A stretch of DNA of 64,000 nucleotides from Roseomonas gilardii (GTDB lineage: Bacteria > Pseudomonadota > Alphaproteobacteria > Acetobacterales > Acetobacteraceae): contig NZ_CP015583.1 in NCBI RefSeq assembly GCF_001941945.1, forward strand, positions 2,797,501-2,861,500, written 5' to 3'. This document shows, piece by piece, positions 36,158 through 44,857 of the stretch. The notes beneath the pieces were generated by a model. The model worked only from the letters and a program-made list of their open reading frames with translations. It did no database searches and had not been told where the DNA came from. The translations under genes and the position numbers were made by a program. Position 1 is the first letter of the stretch, and each line of letters begins with the position of its first letter.

Positions 36158-36697
36158 ATGAATGAAAAGAAGCGGCTGGCTATACAGCGAATCGAGAGTT
36201 TCATCGCACTCAGCCGATGGCTGGTCCTGCCCCTCCATCTGGGGCTGATCCTCTCGCTCCTGGTGCTGATCGCGACCTTCGTGCGGGAACTGCTGGGGCT
36301 GGCCTTCAAAATCGGCCGCATGAGCGAGCACGAGACCATCCTGGGCCTGCTGACACTGATCGACCTGGCGCTGGTCGGCAGCCTGGTGGTGATCGTCGTC
36401 TTCTCCAGCTACGAGAACATCATCTCCCGCCTCAGCCCCGGAACCAGCAGGGGCTGGCCGATCTGGCTGACCACGGTGGATTTCGCCGGGCTCAAGCGGA
36501 AGCTCTTCGCCTCCATGGCCGCCATCTCCGCGGTGGCGCTGCTGAAGGCACTCATGCGGCTGGAAGACACGGTCAGCGAGCGGCAGTTGCTCTGGCTCGT
36601 GGTGATCAACATCGTCTTCATCGTCGGCTATGTGCTGATGAGCTTCGCCGACCGCTCCGAGAGGCCGGTGCCGCCGACTTCCACGACGCCCGACTGA
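36158..36697 (+). CDS. UPF0114 (YqhA-type) membrane protein
   Basis: A 179-residue inner-membrane protein with four hydrophobic segments. Family motifs include FIALSRWLVLPLHLGL, LLTLIDLALVGSLVVIVVFS and SYENIISRL, then FAGLKRKL. Function is unknown. It starts at the ATG giving MNEKKRLAIQ and ends 13 bases from the convergent metallophosphoesterase gene. Confidence 0.86.
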   Translation: MNEKKRLAIQRIESFIALSRWLVLPLHLGLILSLLVLIATFVRELLGLAFKIGRMSEHETILGLLTLIDLALVGSLVVIVVFSSYENIISRLSPGTSRGWPIWLTTVDFAGLKRKLFASMAAISAVALLKALMRLEDTVSERQLLWLVVINIVFIVGYVLMSFADRSERPVPPTSTTPD

Positions 36698-36710
36698 GCG
36701 ATTTGCGGGA

Positions 36711-37217
36711 TCAGGCGCCGGCGCCACCCGTCGCCAGGATCTCCGCCAGGGTCACCGGCCGGAAATCCCAGGCATCCACGCCGACATCGGTCTGGCGTGG
36801 CATCGGCTTCAGCCGGCCATGGCTGTGTCCGTGCAGGTTGCGCCAGCCCTTGTGCATGTTCCGCCAGGTCCGGAAGGCATAGTGGCAGAGCACCAACGGC
36901 ACATCCTCCACCACGATTTCCGCATAGGGCTGCAGGCTGGCCCAGGCAGGCTGTTCCGTGACGGCGGGCCCGTCATTGTTGCCGGTGATGAGATGCTTGC
37001 GGCCATGCAGGCCCTCCACCAGCGCCGCCACGGCAGGCGCCGTCCGGTTCAGCGCGAAGTCGCCGAGATGCCAGACCTCATCCTCCGGCCGGACCACGGC
37101 GTTCCAGCGCTCCACCATGGCCACGTCCATGGCGGCCACGGATGGGAAAGGGCGCCGGTAGAGACCCAGCGCCCCGCCATGGCCGAAATGCGTGTCGGCG
37201 GTGAAGAAGACCGTCAG
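36711..37217 (-). CDS. Calcineurin-like metallophosphoesterase, non-ATG start likely
   Basis: A 168-residue phosphoesterase with all metal-binding blocks: D-x-H in FFTADTHFGHGG, GD in VWHLGDFAL, GNND in LITGNNDGP, His in VLCHYAF and GHSHG. The first block lies upstream of the only good ATG (37139). In the open frame before it there is no ATG, GTG or TTG at the expected N-terminus; the codon at the right place is CTG (37217), giving (M)TVFFTADTHFGH. It is 22 bases downstream of the gcrA stop on the same strand. No strong ribosome-binding site is seen, so coupling to gcrA or a sequence error are possible. Confidence 0.72.
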   Translation of the reverse strand: MTVFFTADTHFGHGGALGLYRRPFPSVAAMDVAMVERWNAVVRPEDEVWHLGDFALNRTAPAVAALVEGLHGRKHLITGNNDGPAVTEQPAWASLQPYAEIVVEDVPLVLCHYAFRTWRNMHKGWRNLHGHSHGRLKPMPRQTDVGVDAWDFRPVTLAEILATGGAGA

Positions 37218-37239
37218 CGGCGTCGCGCCGGCTGGTGGA

Positions 37240-37785
37240 TCAGGCGGCGTCCTCGCGCCGGTCCCGCGCCTTCACATAGGCGATGGAGGCGTGCTCGGAG
37301 CAATAGGGACGGCCCTGCACCGCCTCGGCCGTGCAGAAGCGGAATTCCGGCGTGCCCGGCTCCCCGATCGGCCAGCAGCAGGTGCGCGCCCCGGAACGCT
37401 GGAAGGGGCGCACCACCGGCGGCGCGGCGACGGGCGCGCGCGGCGCCGGGGCGCTGCGCGGGGCCGGAGCCGGCGTGGGAACCGCGGGCGCCATGACGGC
37501 CGGCGCCGCAGACGCCGGGCGTGGCACGGGCGGCGCCGGTACGGGCGGCGGTGCGGCGGGACGCGGGGCCTCCGCGACGGCGCGCGGCGCGGCGGGCTCG
37601 GCCATGCGAACCTCTCCCGCCTCCTCGCGCCGGATGGGGCTGGGACGCGCGGAGAGGTTCAGGCGATGTGCCTTGCCCACCACTGCATTTTTCGAGATTC
37701 CCATGCGCCGGCCGATCTCGGCCGTCGAATGTCCTTCGGCCCAGAGAGCCTGCAGCGTCTCGATCGCTTCGGCGGTCCACTCCAT
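37240..37785 (-). CDS. gcrA: GcrA cell-cycle regulator
   Basis: GcrA is an alphaproteobacterial transcription factor that binds RNA polymerase sigma-70 and activates genes whose promoters carry CcrM-methylated GANTC sites. The 181 residues show the helix-turn-helix N-terminus (WTAEAIETLQALWAEGHSTAEIG, then GISKNAVVGKAHRL), a long Ala/Pro-rich linker and the C-terminal sigma-binding part with CCWPIGEPGTPEFRFC and PYCSEH. The ATG has GGAGGAG eight bases upstream. A GANTC site (GACTC, 37792-37796) overlaps that ribosome-binding site. Confidence 0.93.
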   Translation of the reverse strand: MEWTAEAIETLQALWAEGHSTAEIGRRMGISKNAVVGKAHRLNLSARPSPIRREEAGEVRMAEPAAPRAVAEAPRPAAPPPVPAPPVPRPASAAPAVMAPAVPTPAPAPRSAPAPRAPVAAPPVVRPFQRSGARTCCWPIGEPGTPEFRFCTAEAVQGRPYCSEHASIAYVKARDRREDAA

Positions 37786-37915
37786 AATAGGGACTCCTCC
37801 GTATCCAGCACCGCTAGATACGGTAGGTGAATGCGTACCGTTCCCACAAGATGCAGGACGGTTCACAGGCACGCAAAAGTTGTGGACGGATTGTGGATAC
37901 CGGGGAGAAGCGGCT

Positions 37916-38884
37916 TCAGAACAACAGTCCCTTGCGCAGCATCCCATGCACGCCCTTCTCGCCGTTCACCGTCTGCGTCACGCGGAAATCCACTGCGAGG
38001 GAACAGAACTGATAGGCATCGGCGGGCGAGAGGTTGGTGCGCGAGGCGATGAAGCCGATCATCTCGCGCAGCGCCTGCTTCATGGCGAGGTCGAGATCCT
38101 CGTTCATCCCCATGGTGATGAAATGCGTTGCCGTTTCCGCGCGCGGGAAGCGCAGCAGCGGGTCCTTCGCGCCGCCGCCCTTCTCCAGCGTCAGGCGGAA
38201 ATGCCCGTCGAGGCAGATTTCCAGCGCGTTGATGCAGACCTCGCCATCGCCCTGCACGCCATGCCCGTCGCCCGCGGAGAAGAGCGCGCCTTCCACATGC
38301 ACCGGCAGGTAGAGCGTGGCCCCCGCGCCCAGCTCCTTGTTGTCGAGGTTGCCGCCATGGGCACGCGGCTCCTTGGTGTTGATGCGGCCCCATTCGCGCG
38401 GCGGCGCCACGCCCATCACGCCGAAGAAAGGCGCGAGCGGCAGGGTGATCTCGCGCGCCATCGGCAGGCGGCAGGTCATCGCCTCCCGGTCCACCGGGAT
38501 GTGCAGCATGCGCGTGAAGGGGAAATCCTCCGGCAGCGTGCCCATCAGCGGGCGGAAGCCGCAGAAGCCCCAGTCGGCGCCGAGATCGATGCGCTCGATA
38601 TCCACGCGCAGCATGTCGCCGGGCTCCGCGCCGCGCACCGCCACGGGGCCGGTCAGGATATGGCCCGCCCCCAGGCGCGGCACCTTCGCCGCATGGATCG
38701 CGGCCAGGGCGGGCGGGATGGCGAGGCCGCTTTCCGGCGGCGGCATGATCTCGGGCGCGCCGGAGACGCATTGCAGCACCACGAGATCCCCCGATTCCAC
38801 CGTGGCGACCGGGGCGAAGGACGGATCGAAGACACCCCAGCGCACGGTCTCGGGTGTCGCGGCGATCTGGTACGTCTGGGGCAT
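37916..38884 (-). CDS. Acetamidase/formamidase-family protein
   Basis: A 322-residue amidase of the FmdA/AmdA family, which releases ammonia from short amides such as formamide or acetamide. Typical blocks are GHILTGPVAVRGAEPGD, the central NLDNKELGAG and GDGHGVQGDGEVC (family metal-site region), and the C-terminal VNGEKGVHGML. AGGAGG lies five bases before the ATG. It is on the same strand as, and 83 bases downstream from, radA, with no obvious functional link. Confidence 0.88.
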   Translation of the reverse strand: MPQTYQIAATPETVRWGVFDPSFAPVATVESGDLVVLQCVSGAPEIMPPPESGLAIPPALAAIHAAKVPRLGAGHILTGPVAVRGAEPGDMLRVDIERIDLGADWGFCGFRPLMGTLPEDFPFTRMLHIPVDREAMTCRLPMAREITLPLAPFFGVMGVAPPREWGRINTKEPRAHGGNLDNKELGAGATLYLPVHVEGALFSAGDGHGVQGDGEVCINALEICLDGHFRLTLEKGGGAKDPLLRFPRAETATHFITMGMNEDLDLAMKQALREMIGFIASRTNLSPADAYQFCSLAVDFRVTQTVNGEKGVHGMLRKGLLF

Positions 38885-38967
38885 GGGGCCTCCTGCGGAG
38901 CGATGGGCGCCGGCCGAGTCCGGCGCAGGCGGAAATGTTCCGCATCGTGCCGGGCTTGGCGAGGGGA

Positions 38968-40383
38968 TCACTCCGTCGCGGCGGGGGCCTTTTTCGCGCG
39001 CGGGCGGGAGCCTGCCGCGAATTCGGCCACCAGATCCACCAGATGCCCGTTCTCCACCAGGCGCAGCCCTTCCGGCGCGCTGAGCGCCCGCCCGCCCCGT
39101 GCCACGCGGCGCGGCAGGGTGGCGGCGTCGAAGCCCAGCTTGTGCGCCTCGCGCAGCCGCGTCTCCATCTGCGCCACCTGCCGGATCTCCCCGGACAGGC
39201 CGACCTCGCCGAAATAGACCATGCCCGGGCTGGCAGGCTGGTCCGTCGCCGCCGAGGCCAGCGCCGCCGCCACGGCGAGGTCTGCCGCCGGCTCGGTGAT
39301 GCGCAGGCCCCCGGCGATGTTCAGATAGACGTCGTTCTGCCCGACATTCAGGCCGCAACGGCTTTCCAGCACCGCCAGCAGCATGGAGAGGCGCCCGGAA
39401 TCCCAGCCCACCACCTGCCGCCGCGGCGAGCCGCCATTGGAGGGCGAGAGCAGTGCCTGCACCTCCACCAGCACCGGCCGCGAGCCCTCCAGCCCGGCGA
39501 AGACGGCGGAGCCGGAGACGTTGCCCCGACGCTCCGCCAGGAAGAGCGCGGAGGGGTTCGGCACCTCCATCAGCCCGGCCTCGGTCATCTCGAAGACGCC
39601 GATCTCGTCCGTGGCGCCGAAGCGGTTCTTCACCGCGCGCAGAATGCGGAACTGGTGGCCACGGTCGCCCTCGAAATAGAGCGTGGCATCGACCATGTGC
39701 TCCAGCACGCGCGGCCCGGCCAGCGTGCCCTCCTTGGTCACATGCCCGACCAGCACCAGCGCGAAGCCACGCGACTTGGCGAGGCGCGAGAGCTCGGCGG
39801 CGCAGGCGCGCACCTGGCTGACCGTGCCGGGCGCGCTGTCCAGGCTGTCGAGCCAGACGGTCTGGATCGAATCGATCACCACCAGCCCGATGTCGCGCTC
39901 ATCCTCCAGGCTCGCCACGATGTCGCGGAGATTGCCGGCGGCGGCGAGGCCCATCGGCGCCTCCGCCACGCCCAGGCGCAGCGCGCGCAGCCGCACCTGC
40001 TCCACCGCCTCCTCGCCCGAGATGTAGAGGGTGCGCCGGCCCCGCGCGACGCGCGCCGCCGCCTGCAGCAGCAGCGTGGACTTGCCGATGCCCGGATCGC
40101 CGCCCACCAGCACCACCGAGCCCGGAACGAAGCCGCCGCCCAGCACGCGGTCCAGCTCCGCGATGCCCACCGCCGTCCGTGCCGGCGGGGCGGAACGGCC
40201 CTTCAGCCCGACGAACTCCACCCGCCGCCCGCCCGCGGTGCGCCCGGCCGGCCCGGGGGAACGCGTCTCGATGGTTTCCTCGACCAGCGTGTTCCACTCG
40301 CCGCATCCCTCGCACTTGCCCTGCCATTTCGGATGGGGCGTGCCGCAGGACTGGCAGACATAGCGGGTGACGGGCTTGGCCAA
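38968..40383 (-). CDS. radA: DNA repair protein RadA
   Basis: A 471-residue RecA-like helicase that moves branches during recombinational repair. Zinc finger CQSCG...CEGCG at residues 10-28, Walker A GGDPGIGKST near residue 95, the RadA-specific KNRFGATDEIGVF, and a C-terminal Lon-like domain with GEVGLSGEIRQV. The upstream DNA carries a match to the alphaproteobacterial LexA box, implying SOS induction. Confidence 0.95.
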   Translation of the reverse strand: MAKPVTRYVCQSCGTPHPKWQGKCEGCGEWNTLVEETIETRSPGPAGRTAGGRRVEFVGLKGRSAPPARTAVGIAELDRVLGGGFVPGSVVLVGGDPGIGKSTLLLQAAARVARGRRTLYISGEEAVEQVRLRALRLGVAEAPMGLAAAGNLRDIVASLEDERDIGLVVIDSIQTVWLDSLDSAPGTVSQVRACAAELSRLAKSRGFALVLVGHVTKEGTLAGPRVLEHMVDATLYFEGDRGHQFRILRAVKNRFGATDEIGVFEMTEAGLMEVPNPSALFLAERRGNVSGSAVFAGLEGSRPVLVEVQALLSPSNGGSPRRQVVGWDSGRLSMLLAVLESRCGLNVGQNDVYLNIAGGLRITEPAADLAVAAALASAATDQPASPGMVYFGEVGLSGEIRQVAQMETRLREAHKLGFDAATLPRRVARGGRALSAPEGLRLVENGHLVDLVAEFAAGSRPRAKKAPAATE

Positions 40384-40410
40384 GGCGGGGAACTCCGATC
40401 CCGAAAACAG

Positions 40411-40425
40411 GAACTATTCGGGAAC
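40411..40425 (-). promoter_or_regulatory. LexA (SOS) box upstream of radA
   Basis: On the minus strand the sequence reads GTTC-CCGAATA-GTTC, an exact match to the direct-repeat operator GTTC-N7-GTTC used by alphaproteobacterial LexA (not the palindrome of E. coli). It lies 28 bases before the radA start in an AT-richer patch, the expected promoter location. Confidence 0.75.
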
Positions 40426-40454
40426 ATATAGCCCCTCACCCCCCGGAAAACGAG

Positions 40455-40966
40455 AGCGGCCGCCCGGCGACCCGCGTTCCGAAAGGGCCACGCGCGAGGC
40501 GGGCCACGGCGGAACCGGTGAAGCCAGGCGGCCGCGATCGGCTCGCTCCAAGAGGCGTGGAAAGGGGAAGCGGCCGCCGCCGTCCCGTGCCCCGAAAGGG
40601 CCGCGCGCCTCGGAGGGAGGGCGGCCACGGCGGAGCCGGTGACAGGCGGCGGCCGAAGGGAGAACCGGCCGTCGCGTCGCCGCGTCCCGAAAGGGCGGCG
40701 CAGCCCCGGGAACGGGGGCGCGGCCACGGCGGGACCGGTGGAGCGCGACGGCCGGAGAGCCGTCCGCGAGAGAGGAGGAAAGCGGCCGTCACCGCCCCGC
40801 GCCCCGAAAGGACCACACGCCTCTGAGAGAGGGCGGTCGCAGCGGGGCCGGTGGAACGGTGACGGCCGGATGGGAAGCGGCCGCCGCCTCCCCGCGTCCC
40901 GAAAGGGCGGCGCAGCCCGCAAAGGGCGCGCCACCACGGCGGAACCGGTGGAAGGCGGCGGCCGGA
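40455..40966. repeat. Five-unit degenerate tandem repeat with hairpin cores
   Basis: Five related units begin at 40455, 40569, about 40665, 40781 and 40876. Each has (i) a G/C-rich arm such as AGCGGCCGCCGCC, (ii) a GAAA tetraloop hairpin CCCGAAAGGG or close variant (GAAA at 40481, 40594, 40689, 40806, 40901), (iii) a core close to CCACGGCGGAACCGGTG, and (iv) a closing arm such as GGCGGCGGCCG, complementary to (i). Spacings between GAAA cores are 113, 95, 117 and 95 bases, so long and short units alternate. Lengths are not multiples of three, and the open frames on both strands lack conserved sequence, so it is not coding. It fills the gap between radA and speE. Confidence 0.85.
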
Positions 40967-40984
40967 GCCTTTAGCCCGGGGCCT

Positions 40985-41857
40985 TCAACCCTGGGCGGGC
41001 AGATGCTCCGCGATATAGGGCGGCAGGTGGAAGGCCGCGGCCTGGATCTCGGGCGTCCAGTAGCGGGTCTGGCCGAGGATGCCGGCCTTCTCCGCGCGCG
41101 CGCGGATCTGCTCCACCGTCGCATGGCGTGTCGCCGGATCCTTGGCGGACCAGCCGAGCGTCATGTAGCCACCGACATAGGTTGGCACCGCCGCCACATA
41201 GGCCCAGACATCGGCGAAGACCTTGCCACGGCGCAGGCTCGTGTCGCGCAGCTCGTCGGCCTGCATGATCGGCACGCCGCACTGGTTCACCACCAGCCCG
41301 CGATCCGACAGCAGCCGCGCGACATTGGCATAGAACTCGTCGGTGAAGAGGACCTCGCCCACGCCGACCGGGTCGGTGCTGTCCACGATCACCACATCGA
41401 AGGAACCCGCCGCCGCCTTGCGCACATAGTCGATGCCGTCGCCGACGATCACCTCGGCGCGCGGATCGTTCCAGGCGTCGCCGGCGATCTCCGGCAGGAA
41501 CTCCCTGACCAGGCGGATCACCTCGCCGTCGATCTCGACCATCACGGCCTTCTCGACATTGCGATGCTGCAGCACGCGGCGGAGCACGCCGCCGTCACCG
41601 GCGCCGATGATCAGCACGCGCCGCGCATCACCATGCGCCAGCAGCGGCACATGGGTCAGCATCTCCTGATAGACGAACTCGTCCATCTCGGTGATCTGCG
41701 TCACGCCGTCGAGCAGCATGACGCGGCCATGGCTGTAGGACTCGAAGATCATGATGTCCTGGAAATCCGACTGCACGCGCGCCAGTTCCCGCTTCACGCG
41801 GAAGCGCTGGCCCCAGTCGGGGTAGAGCGTCTCGTTCACCCAGGAATCGGTGGTCAT
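40985..41857 (-). CDS. speE: Spermidine synthase (polyamine aminopropyltransferase)
   Basis: A 290-residue enzyme transferring the aminopropyl group of decarboxylated SAM to putrescine. The SAM-binding block is VLIIGAGDGGVLR, with the following EIDGEV, the DGIDYV segment and the catalytic Asp in VDSTDPVG. The start ATG gives MTTDSWVNETLYP, matching the usual N-terminus; a frame extension of 14 codons has no support. It lies 98 bases downstream of speD, which makes its co-substrate. Confidence 0.95.
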   Translation of the reverse strand: MTTDSWVNETLYPDWGQRFRVKRELARVQSDFQDIMIFESYSHGRVMLLDGVTQITEMDEFVYQEMLTHVPLLAHGDARRVLIIGAGDGGVLRRVLQHRNVEKAVMVEIDGEVIRLVREFLPEIAGDAWNDPRAEVIVGDGIDYVRKAAAGSFDVVIVDSTDPVGVGEVLFTDEFYANVARLLSDRGLVVNQCGVPIMQADELRDTSLRRGKVFADVWAYVAAVPTYVGGYMTLGWSAKDPATRHATVEQIRARAEKAGILGQTRYWTPEIQAAAFHLPPYIAEHLPAQG

Positions 41858-41955
41858 CTCGAATCCCTCGCCCAAACAGCTTCGGAAAGGTTTCCGCAAA
41901 GAGAGAGGGCGGACCCTAGGGCCCGCCCCCGGTCATCGCACGTGACGCTTTGGCG

Positions 41956-42414
41956 TCAGACGGAGATGCCGCGGCGATGCTCGCCGAGCTGCACGCGCTC
42001 GGGCAGGAAGCCCTTCTTCAGCACCGGGATCGCCTTGTAGGGATCGCAGACGCCGCAGACGAAGATGTCGAGCGCTCCGAAAGCCTTTTCCGGCCAGGTG
42101 TGGATCGACACATGGCTCTCCGCCAGGACCAGCACGCCGGACACGCCGCCGTTGGGCTGGAAGTGGTGGAAGTGCCCGTGCAGGATCGTGGCACCCGTGG
42201 CGATCGCGGCCTCGCGCAGCACGTCGTCGATATGCGCGGGGTCGTCGAGATTCGTCGCACCCCAAAGGTCGATGATCAGATGCGTGCCCGCGAAGCGGAC
42301 CCCATCCTTCTCGACGAAGTAATCCTTTGCCTCATCGGCGCCGGAGGAGAAGTTTCCCTGGGCGTCGCTCGGAAATTCCGAGACCATCCCCAGCGGAGCG
42401 GTAAGAGCGTCCAT
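41956..42414 (-). CDS. speD: S-adenosylmethionine decarboxylase proenzyme
   Basis: A 152-residue class 1 SAM decarboxylase. The proenzyme cleaves itself between Glu and Ser in LAESHVSIHTWPE (about residue 102-112), leaving a pyruvoyl group at the new N-terminus. Catalytic Cys/His are in IFVCGVCDP. Its product, decarboxylated SAM, feeds SpeE encoded next. The ATG was chosen over an upstream in-frame GTG because GGGGG lies a few bases before it. Confidence 0.93.
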   Translation of the reverse strand: MDALTAPLGMVSEFPSDAQGNFSSGADEAKDYFVEKDGVRFAGTHLIIDLWGATNLDDPAHIDDVLREAAIATGATILHGHFHHFQPNGGVSGVLVLAESHVSIHTWPEKAFGALDIFVCGVCDPYKAIPVLKKGFLPERVQLGEHRRGISV

Positions 42415-42534
42415 ATCGGCCCCCTGTTCCACCAGAAGACGACCTGTGAGCCGGCAGCGCCGATCAGGTCAGTTGTTGCGGAGGGCGCATATGGGGCATG
42501 GGGGTCCGGGGGGCAAGCGAAATCGGGACTTCAC

Positions 42535-42555
42535 GGGCCGAAAAAAATGCGGCCC
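42535..42555 (-). terminator. Hairpin downstream of the flagellar/TPR operon
   Basis: An inverted repeat GGGCCG/CGGCCC whose 9-base loop holds seven T on the minus strand, 22 bases past the TPR gene stop. It is an atypical terminator, but the only structure in the 163-base gap before speD; the rest of the gap should carry the speD promoter. Confidence 0.4.
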
Positions 42556-42577
42556 TCCCCCGCGCCGCGCACGATGC

Positions 42578-44857
42578 TCACCGCGCCGCCCCCGCATCGG
42601 CCCGCAACTCATCCAGCCGACCGGAAAATCCCCGGAAAAGGTTCAGTTCGCGCTGCAGCCTCGGCAGGTCTGCCAGACCGTGCACCGGATCGAGGGTCAA
42701 GGCATTGAAAGCCTGGGATAATTCCCCATCTCCCAGCCGTGCTGCCCACCGCGAGCGCAGGCTGCCCAGGCGCTGGGCATCGCCCGAAAGCGCGGCATAG
42801 GCGGCGGCGCGCAGGAGCAGCCGGCGCCGCGCGTCGTCCATCTCCCCTTCGCCTTTCGCAGCCAATCCGGCCAGCGCATCGGAAGCATTCGCCCAGTCGT
42901 GGCGCGCGGCGAGAATCCCGGCGAGCGGTTCCGCTCCATCGCTGCCTAGGCCACGCAACAACGCGACGGCGTCATCCTCCTTGCCCTGCCGTGCCAGCAG
43001 GCGCGCGGACAGCAGTGTCCGCTCCCGCGCCAGATCCGGCGGCAAGGGCTGCACGCCGCCATCCGGCAACGCTGCCGCGGCGCCGGCGATATCGCCGCTT
43101 TCCAGGCGCAGACTGGCGAGACGCAGACCAAGCCGCGCGCGCGCCTCGCCCGAAGCGCCGTCCATGCCGCGCACGAGAAGCGCCGCCGCGCGCGCCGGCA
43201 GGTCGAGCGCCACGAGGCGGTCCGCGAGGCCGAGCAACAGGCGGCCCTGATCCGGATCGGCGGCCAGCAGTTCCGGATTGGCGTCCGCCAGCGCGATGGC
43301 GGCCACCGGCGCGTCCTTCTCCAGCGCCAGGGCCAGCGCCTGCCGCATCAGCGGGCGCAGCGCGCCGTCCTGGTCGGGAAAAAGGCGCGCGGTTTCCTGC
43401 AGCATGGCCAGCGCGGCACGGCCGTTCCCGGCCTGCTGCCGCAAGGCGGCGATCCGTTGCCGCGCCGCCAGTTCCTCGCTTTCGCCGCGCCAGCTGTAGA
43501 GCGCTTCTTCCAGCGCATCCGCCGCGGCAGCGGCATCGATCTGCCCACCCGCCAGGCGCAGTTCCACGGCATGGCGGATGGCCCGCGCGCGCGCCGGCCG
43601 GTCGCGGCCGCGCATCGCCTCCTCATAGGCGGCCAGCGCCTCGTCCCGCCGCCCTTCCGCCTCGGCCAGCCGCCCGCGCAACTCCGCCAGGGCCGGCGCC
43701 GGACCGCCCGCGTCGAGCAACTGCCGCGCCGCCGACCGCTCGCCGCCCGCCAGCAGCGCCTCCACCGCCGGAGCCAGCAGCCGTGACCGCAGCGAGGGCG
43801 GATAGGCCAGCAGCACCGGCACGACGGCGGCGATGCCGGGAGCCGCTTCCCGCCCCTCCCCCCGCGCGCCGCGCAGCAGCCCCTGCCAGAGCGCCGTCTC
43901 GTCGGTCCTGGGCAAAGCGGGGTCCTCCAGCGCCCCGGCCTCCCCCAGGCGGCCGCCGAGCAGCGCCGCCGCGCCCTGAAGCGCTCGCAGCACCGGATCG
44001 AGGCCCGCCTGCGGGTCCTCCTGGAAGGCCAGGCGCAGCATGGCCTGTGCCTCCTGCGCCTGCCCCAGGGAGAGCAGGGTTTCCGCCGCCGCCCGTCGCA
44101 GCGGCGCGCGCTGCAGCGGCGCGGCCGAGGCGATCCCGGCCTGCTGCGCCCGCAGGCGCTCGGACAGCGCCGCCGCTTCCAGAGCCGGCAAGTCGAAGAG
44201 GCGCGTCATCCCGCGCGCATCGGCAACGGGCGCCTCCGCCCCTGCCGCGCTTTCCCCGGCGCCTGACAGCAGGAAACGACCGGCGCCCGCCCGGAAATCC
44301 ACCGCATCGCCGCGCGCGATCAGGGCCGCGCCCAGCGTCGTCGGCAGCAGTTCGGCCTGCGGCAGCCGCCGCGCCTGCGGCACCATCTGGTCCGCCTCCC
44401 GCACCGTGCCCACCAGCAGCGGCAGGCCCGTTTCCGGGTCCGGCAGGGCTACCACGCGGCCCGGCGCGGCGGCGCGCAGCACCAGCATCCCGTCCTCCTG
44501 CCCGGCGCGGATCGAGCGGGCCGGCGGCAGCGCGGACACGGGCTCCAGGAGCCAGCGGTCACCTTCCCGCCGGGCCCGCAGCGTGGCGGGCGGGGCGAGG
44601 CGGAAGCGCAGCACCGTGGCCTCCGGCAGCGGCAGCAGATCGGCCGAGCCGAAGACCGGATCGTCGCGCAGGGCGGACAGATCCAGCGGCCGGGCGAGAT
44701 CCGACACCACCAGCAGAAGGTTGCCACGGCGCAGCACCGCCAGGCCCGCCTCCGCCGGGAGCGGCAGGGCGAGGACCCGTACCCCCCCGGGGGATGCGAG
44801 GACACGCACCGGCAGGCCTTCGGGCGGCTTCGGCGCGGACTCGGCGGCGGGCGTCAC
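42578..44857 (-). CDS. Large TPR-like repeat protein at the end of the flagellar operon
   Basis: A 759-residue Ala/Leu/Arg-rich helical protein. Many degenerate two-helix repeats are visible from about residue 225 (ALLSLGQAQEAQAMLRLAF, EAEGRRDEALAAYEEAM, ALAMLQETARLFPDQDGAL), as in tetratricopeptide proteins. The N-terminal 220 residues are beta-rich. It starts at a GTG overlapping the previous stop, has no signal peptide, and starts inside a Pro/Ala-rich segment that looks like the continuation of the upstream protein. It may therefore be the C-terminal part of one longer exported protein broken by a frameshift at the C8 run (44858-44865). No named family is recognised. Confidence 0.75.
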   Translation of the reverse strand: MTPAAESAPKPPEGLPVRVLASPGGVRVLALPLPAEAGLAVLRRGNLLLVVSDLARPLDLSALRDDPVFGSADLLPLPEATVLRFRLAPPATLRARREGDRWLLEPVSALPPARSIRAGQEDGMLVLRAAAPGRVVALPDPETGLPLLVGTVREADQMVPQARRLPQAELLPTTLGAALIARGDAVDFRAGAGRFLLSGAGESAAGAEAPVADARGMTRLFDLPALEAAALSERLRAQQAGIASAAPLQRAPLRRAAAETLLSLGQAQEAQAMLRLAFQEDPQAGLDPVLRALQGAAALLGGRLGEAGALEDPALPRTDETALWQGLLRGARGEGREAAPGIAAVVPVLLAYPPSLRSRLLAPAVEALLAGGERSAARQLLDAGGPAPALAELRGRLAEAEGRRDEALAAYEEAMRGRDRPARARAIRHAVELRLAGGQIDAAAAADALEEALYSWRGESEELAARQRIAALRQQAGNGRAALAMLQETARLFPDQDGALRPLMRQALALALEKDAPVAAIALADANPELLAADPDQGRLLLGLADRLVALDLPARAAALLVRGMDGASGEARARLGLRLASLRLESGDIAGAAAALPDGGVQPLPPDLARERTLLSARLLARQGKEDDAVALLRGLGSDGAEPLAGILAARHDWANASDALAGLAAKGEGEMDDARRRLLLRAAAYAALSGDAQRLGSLRSRWAARLGDGELSQAFNALTLDPVHGLADLPRLQRELNLFRGFSGRLDELRADAGAAR

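Noticed and set aside
40203-40974. Long open frames on both strands through the repeat array
   Set aside because: Repeat units differ by lengths not divisible by three, so peptides do not repeat in frame. Absence of stops is explained by very high GC content.
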